This document shows positions 5,182 through 6,220 of a DNA stretch of 6,220 nucleotides, piece by piece. The position numbers and the translations under genes were made by a program. The notes beneath the pieces are model-generated. The model was not told where the DNA came from. It saw only the letters and a list, made by a program, of their open reading frames with translations, and did no database searches. The stretch's first letter is position 1. Every line of letters begins with the position of its first letter. The stretch is from DATFXF01 sp035258565 (GTDB lineage Bacteria > Acidobacteriota > Terriglobia > Acidiferrales > UBA7541), in NCBI GenBank assembly GCA_035258565.1, contig DATFXF010000122.1, positions 1 through 6,220 of the forward strand, written 5' to 3'.

Positions 5182-6117
5182 GTGACGCTGCTCATCGGCG
5201 CGTGGACGATTGGACTGATCCTCTCGTTGCTTGCGCTTGGTGTGTACGTCAGCTTCCGTATTTTTCATTTTCCCGACATCACCGTGGACGGTTCGATCAC
5301 TCTCGGTGCCGCCGTCGCGGCCGTTCTACTGGTTCGCGGCACGAATCCCCTCGTGGCCACGGGAATCGCGTGCGTCGCCGGAGCGCTCGCGGGGACAGCC
5401 ACCGGCGTGCTGCACTCTAGATTCGGCATTCACAAGCTTCTCGCCGGCATCCTGGTGATGACGGCGCTCTACTCGGTCAATCTTCACCTCATGGGCAAGA
5501 GCAATGTGCCGCTTCTCTCCGAGACCACGTTGACCACCTACGGCGAGCGCCTGGGCGCACGCTGGACCGGCGGCGCCGCGAACCTGAGCGTGCTCGGCTG
5601 GGAAGTCAGCGTGCGCGAAGCCTTCGCCATGCTGCTGGCCCTGCTAGCGAGCTGCGTGATCGCTCTCCTCATGTACGCGTTCTTTCGCACCCAGATCGGC
5701 ACGGCCATGCGCGCCACCGGCGACAACGAACAGATGATCCGGGCGCTTGGCGTTAGCATCGAGAACATGACCACCCTCGGCCTGGCGATCTCCAACGGGC
5801 TCGTGGCGCTTTCGGGCGCGCTGCTGGCGCAGTATCAGGGGTTCGCTGACGTGCAGATGGGCATCGGCATGGTGGTCTGGGGCCTGGCAAGCGTCATCAT
5901 TGGCGAGGGCCTGGTGCGCTCGTCCTTCCTCGGCCTCACACTCACCGGAGCGGTGATGGGCTCGGTGCTGTTCCGCCTGATGGTCGCCATTGCTTTGCGC
6001 TGGGGATTGAATCCCAACGACCTGAAACTCATCACCGCGCTGTTTGTTTTTGCCGCGCTCATCCTTCCCGGCTTGCTCGACCGGCTGAAGAAGAGCCCTG
6101 GAGGGGCCCGTGCTTGA
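5182..6117 (+). CDS. ABC transporter permease, BPD_transp_2 family (COG4120-like)
   Basis: This 311-residue integral membrane protein is the usual length for the permease of TrpXYZ-type importers. Hydrophobic segments lie at roughly 3-22, 40-51, 57-77, 85-103, 148-168, 196-216, 228-241, 248-270 and 284-299. The early FHFPDITVDGSITLGAA motif (28-44) is characteristic of COG4120-type permeases. The cytoplasmic loop TQIGTAMRATGDNEQMIRAL (170-189) is the PF02653 loop that contacts the ATPase. GMVVWGLASVIIGE (229-242) also fits the family. It would form a homodimeric channel in the inner membrane, taking ligand from the upstream binding protein. The GTG start follows the STAS stop by one base. Its end overlaps the ATPase gene by 8 nt. 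No second permease is seen, as expected for a homodimer. Confidence 0.9.
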   Translation: MTLLIGAWTIGLILSLLALGVYVSFRIFHFPDITVDGSITLGAAVAAVLLVRGTNPLVATGIACVAGALAGTATGVLHSRFGIHKLLAGILVMTALYSVNLHLMGKSNVPLLSETTLTTYGERLGARWTGGAANLSVLGWEVSVREAFAMLLALLASCVIALLMYAFFRTQIGTAMRATGDNEQMIRALGVSIENMTTLGLAISNGLVALSGALLAQYQGFADVQMGIGMVVWGLASVIIGEGLVRSSFLGLTLTGAVMGSVLFRLMVAIALRWGLNPNDLKLITALFVFAALILPGLLDRLKKSPGGARA

Positions 6118-6220
6118 GGTCCGCGCCGCCGAGAAGACGTTTTTCCCGGGCACGCCGCGGCGGGTGCATGCACTCGATTGTGTGGATCTGACGGTCGCCG
6201 AGGGTTCGCTCGTAGTTGTG
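6110..6220 (+). CDS. ABC transporter ATP-binding protein, N-terminal 37 codons (runs off right edge)
   Basis: The GTG at 6110 opens VLEVRAAEKTFFPGTPRRVH followed by ALDCVDLTVAEGSLVVV, and the frame is open to the window edge. This is the first strand and A-loop region of an ABC ATPase. The aromatic FFPGTPRRVHALD segment resembles COG1101-type ATPases, which pair with COG4120 permeases and often read FNPGT here. Walker A would start within a few residues past the edge, so catalytic motifs cannot be checked. GGAGGGG at 6100-6106 is a strong ribosome binding site, close to the start. The 8-nt overlap with the permease stop indicates translational coupling and places it in the same operon. Confidence 0.85.
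   Translation, partial: MLEVRAAEKTFFPGTPRRVHALDCVDLTVAEGSLVVV

Noticed and set aside
1..6220. CRISPR array, rRNA or riboswitch
   Set aside because: No regularly spaced repeats, rRNA segments or recognisable riboswitch cores were seen on either strand.

Overview
The window is GC-rich bacterial DNA made of three parts: the 5' end of a chromosomal gene on the minus strand (1-272), about 1.6 kb of decayed mobile-element DNA and gene fragments (about 370-1870), and an intact plus-strand operon for an ABC importer (1955 to the right edge). The organism is probably an environmental Gram-negative. A TolC-type outer membrane protein implies an outer membrane. The style of the IS110 and tyrosine-recombinase remnants, and of the truncated membrane protein, reminds me of Acidobacteriota. 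That assignment is an inference from memory of these families, not a search result.

Left part: a TolC-family protein starts at 272 and runs off the left edge. It has a signal peptide, a good ribosome binding site and the usual N-terminal helix motif. Behind it lies an IS110-type transposase remnant (about 385-582) with a frameshift and an internal deletion. Next is the C-terminal end of a tyrosine recombinase (about 787-1012), also frameshifted. Immediately after it, on the minus strand, is the 3' part of a tRNA-Leu with anticodon CAG (1028-1086). An integrase end beside a tRNA 3' fragment is the usual signature of a genomic-island boundary. From 1087 to 1668 I recognise no gene. At 1669 a good ribosome binding site and start open a membrane-protein gene (motif LHEGLGHG) that breaks after about 39 codons.

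Right part: four co-directional genes with tiny gaps or overlaps (14 nt overlap, 1 nt gap, 8 nt overlap) form one operon. They are a tandem-domain periplasmic substrate-binding protein (PF04392/COG2984, TrpX-like), a STAS-domain protein with a long unrecognised C-terminal region, a BPD_transp_2 permease (COG4120-like), and the first 37 codons of the ATPase (COG1101-like). The permease and ATPase would form the membrane core, and the double binding protein would deliver an unknown ligand. The STAS protein sits where a dedicated cytoplasmic regulator might be expected. This tandem-SBP plus STAS arrangement is the most interesting part of the window.
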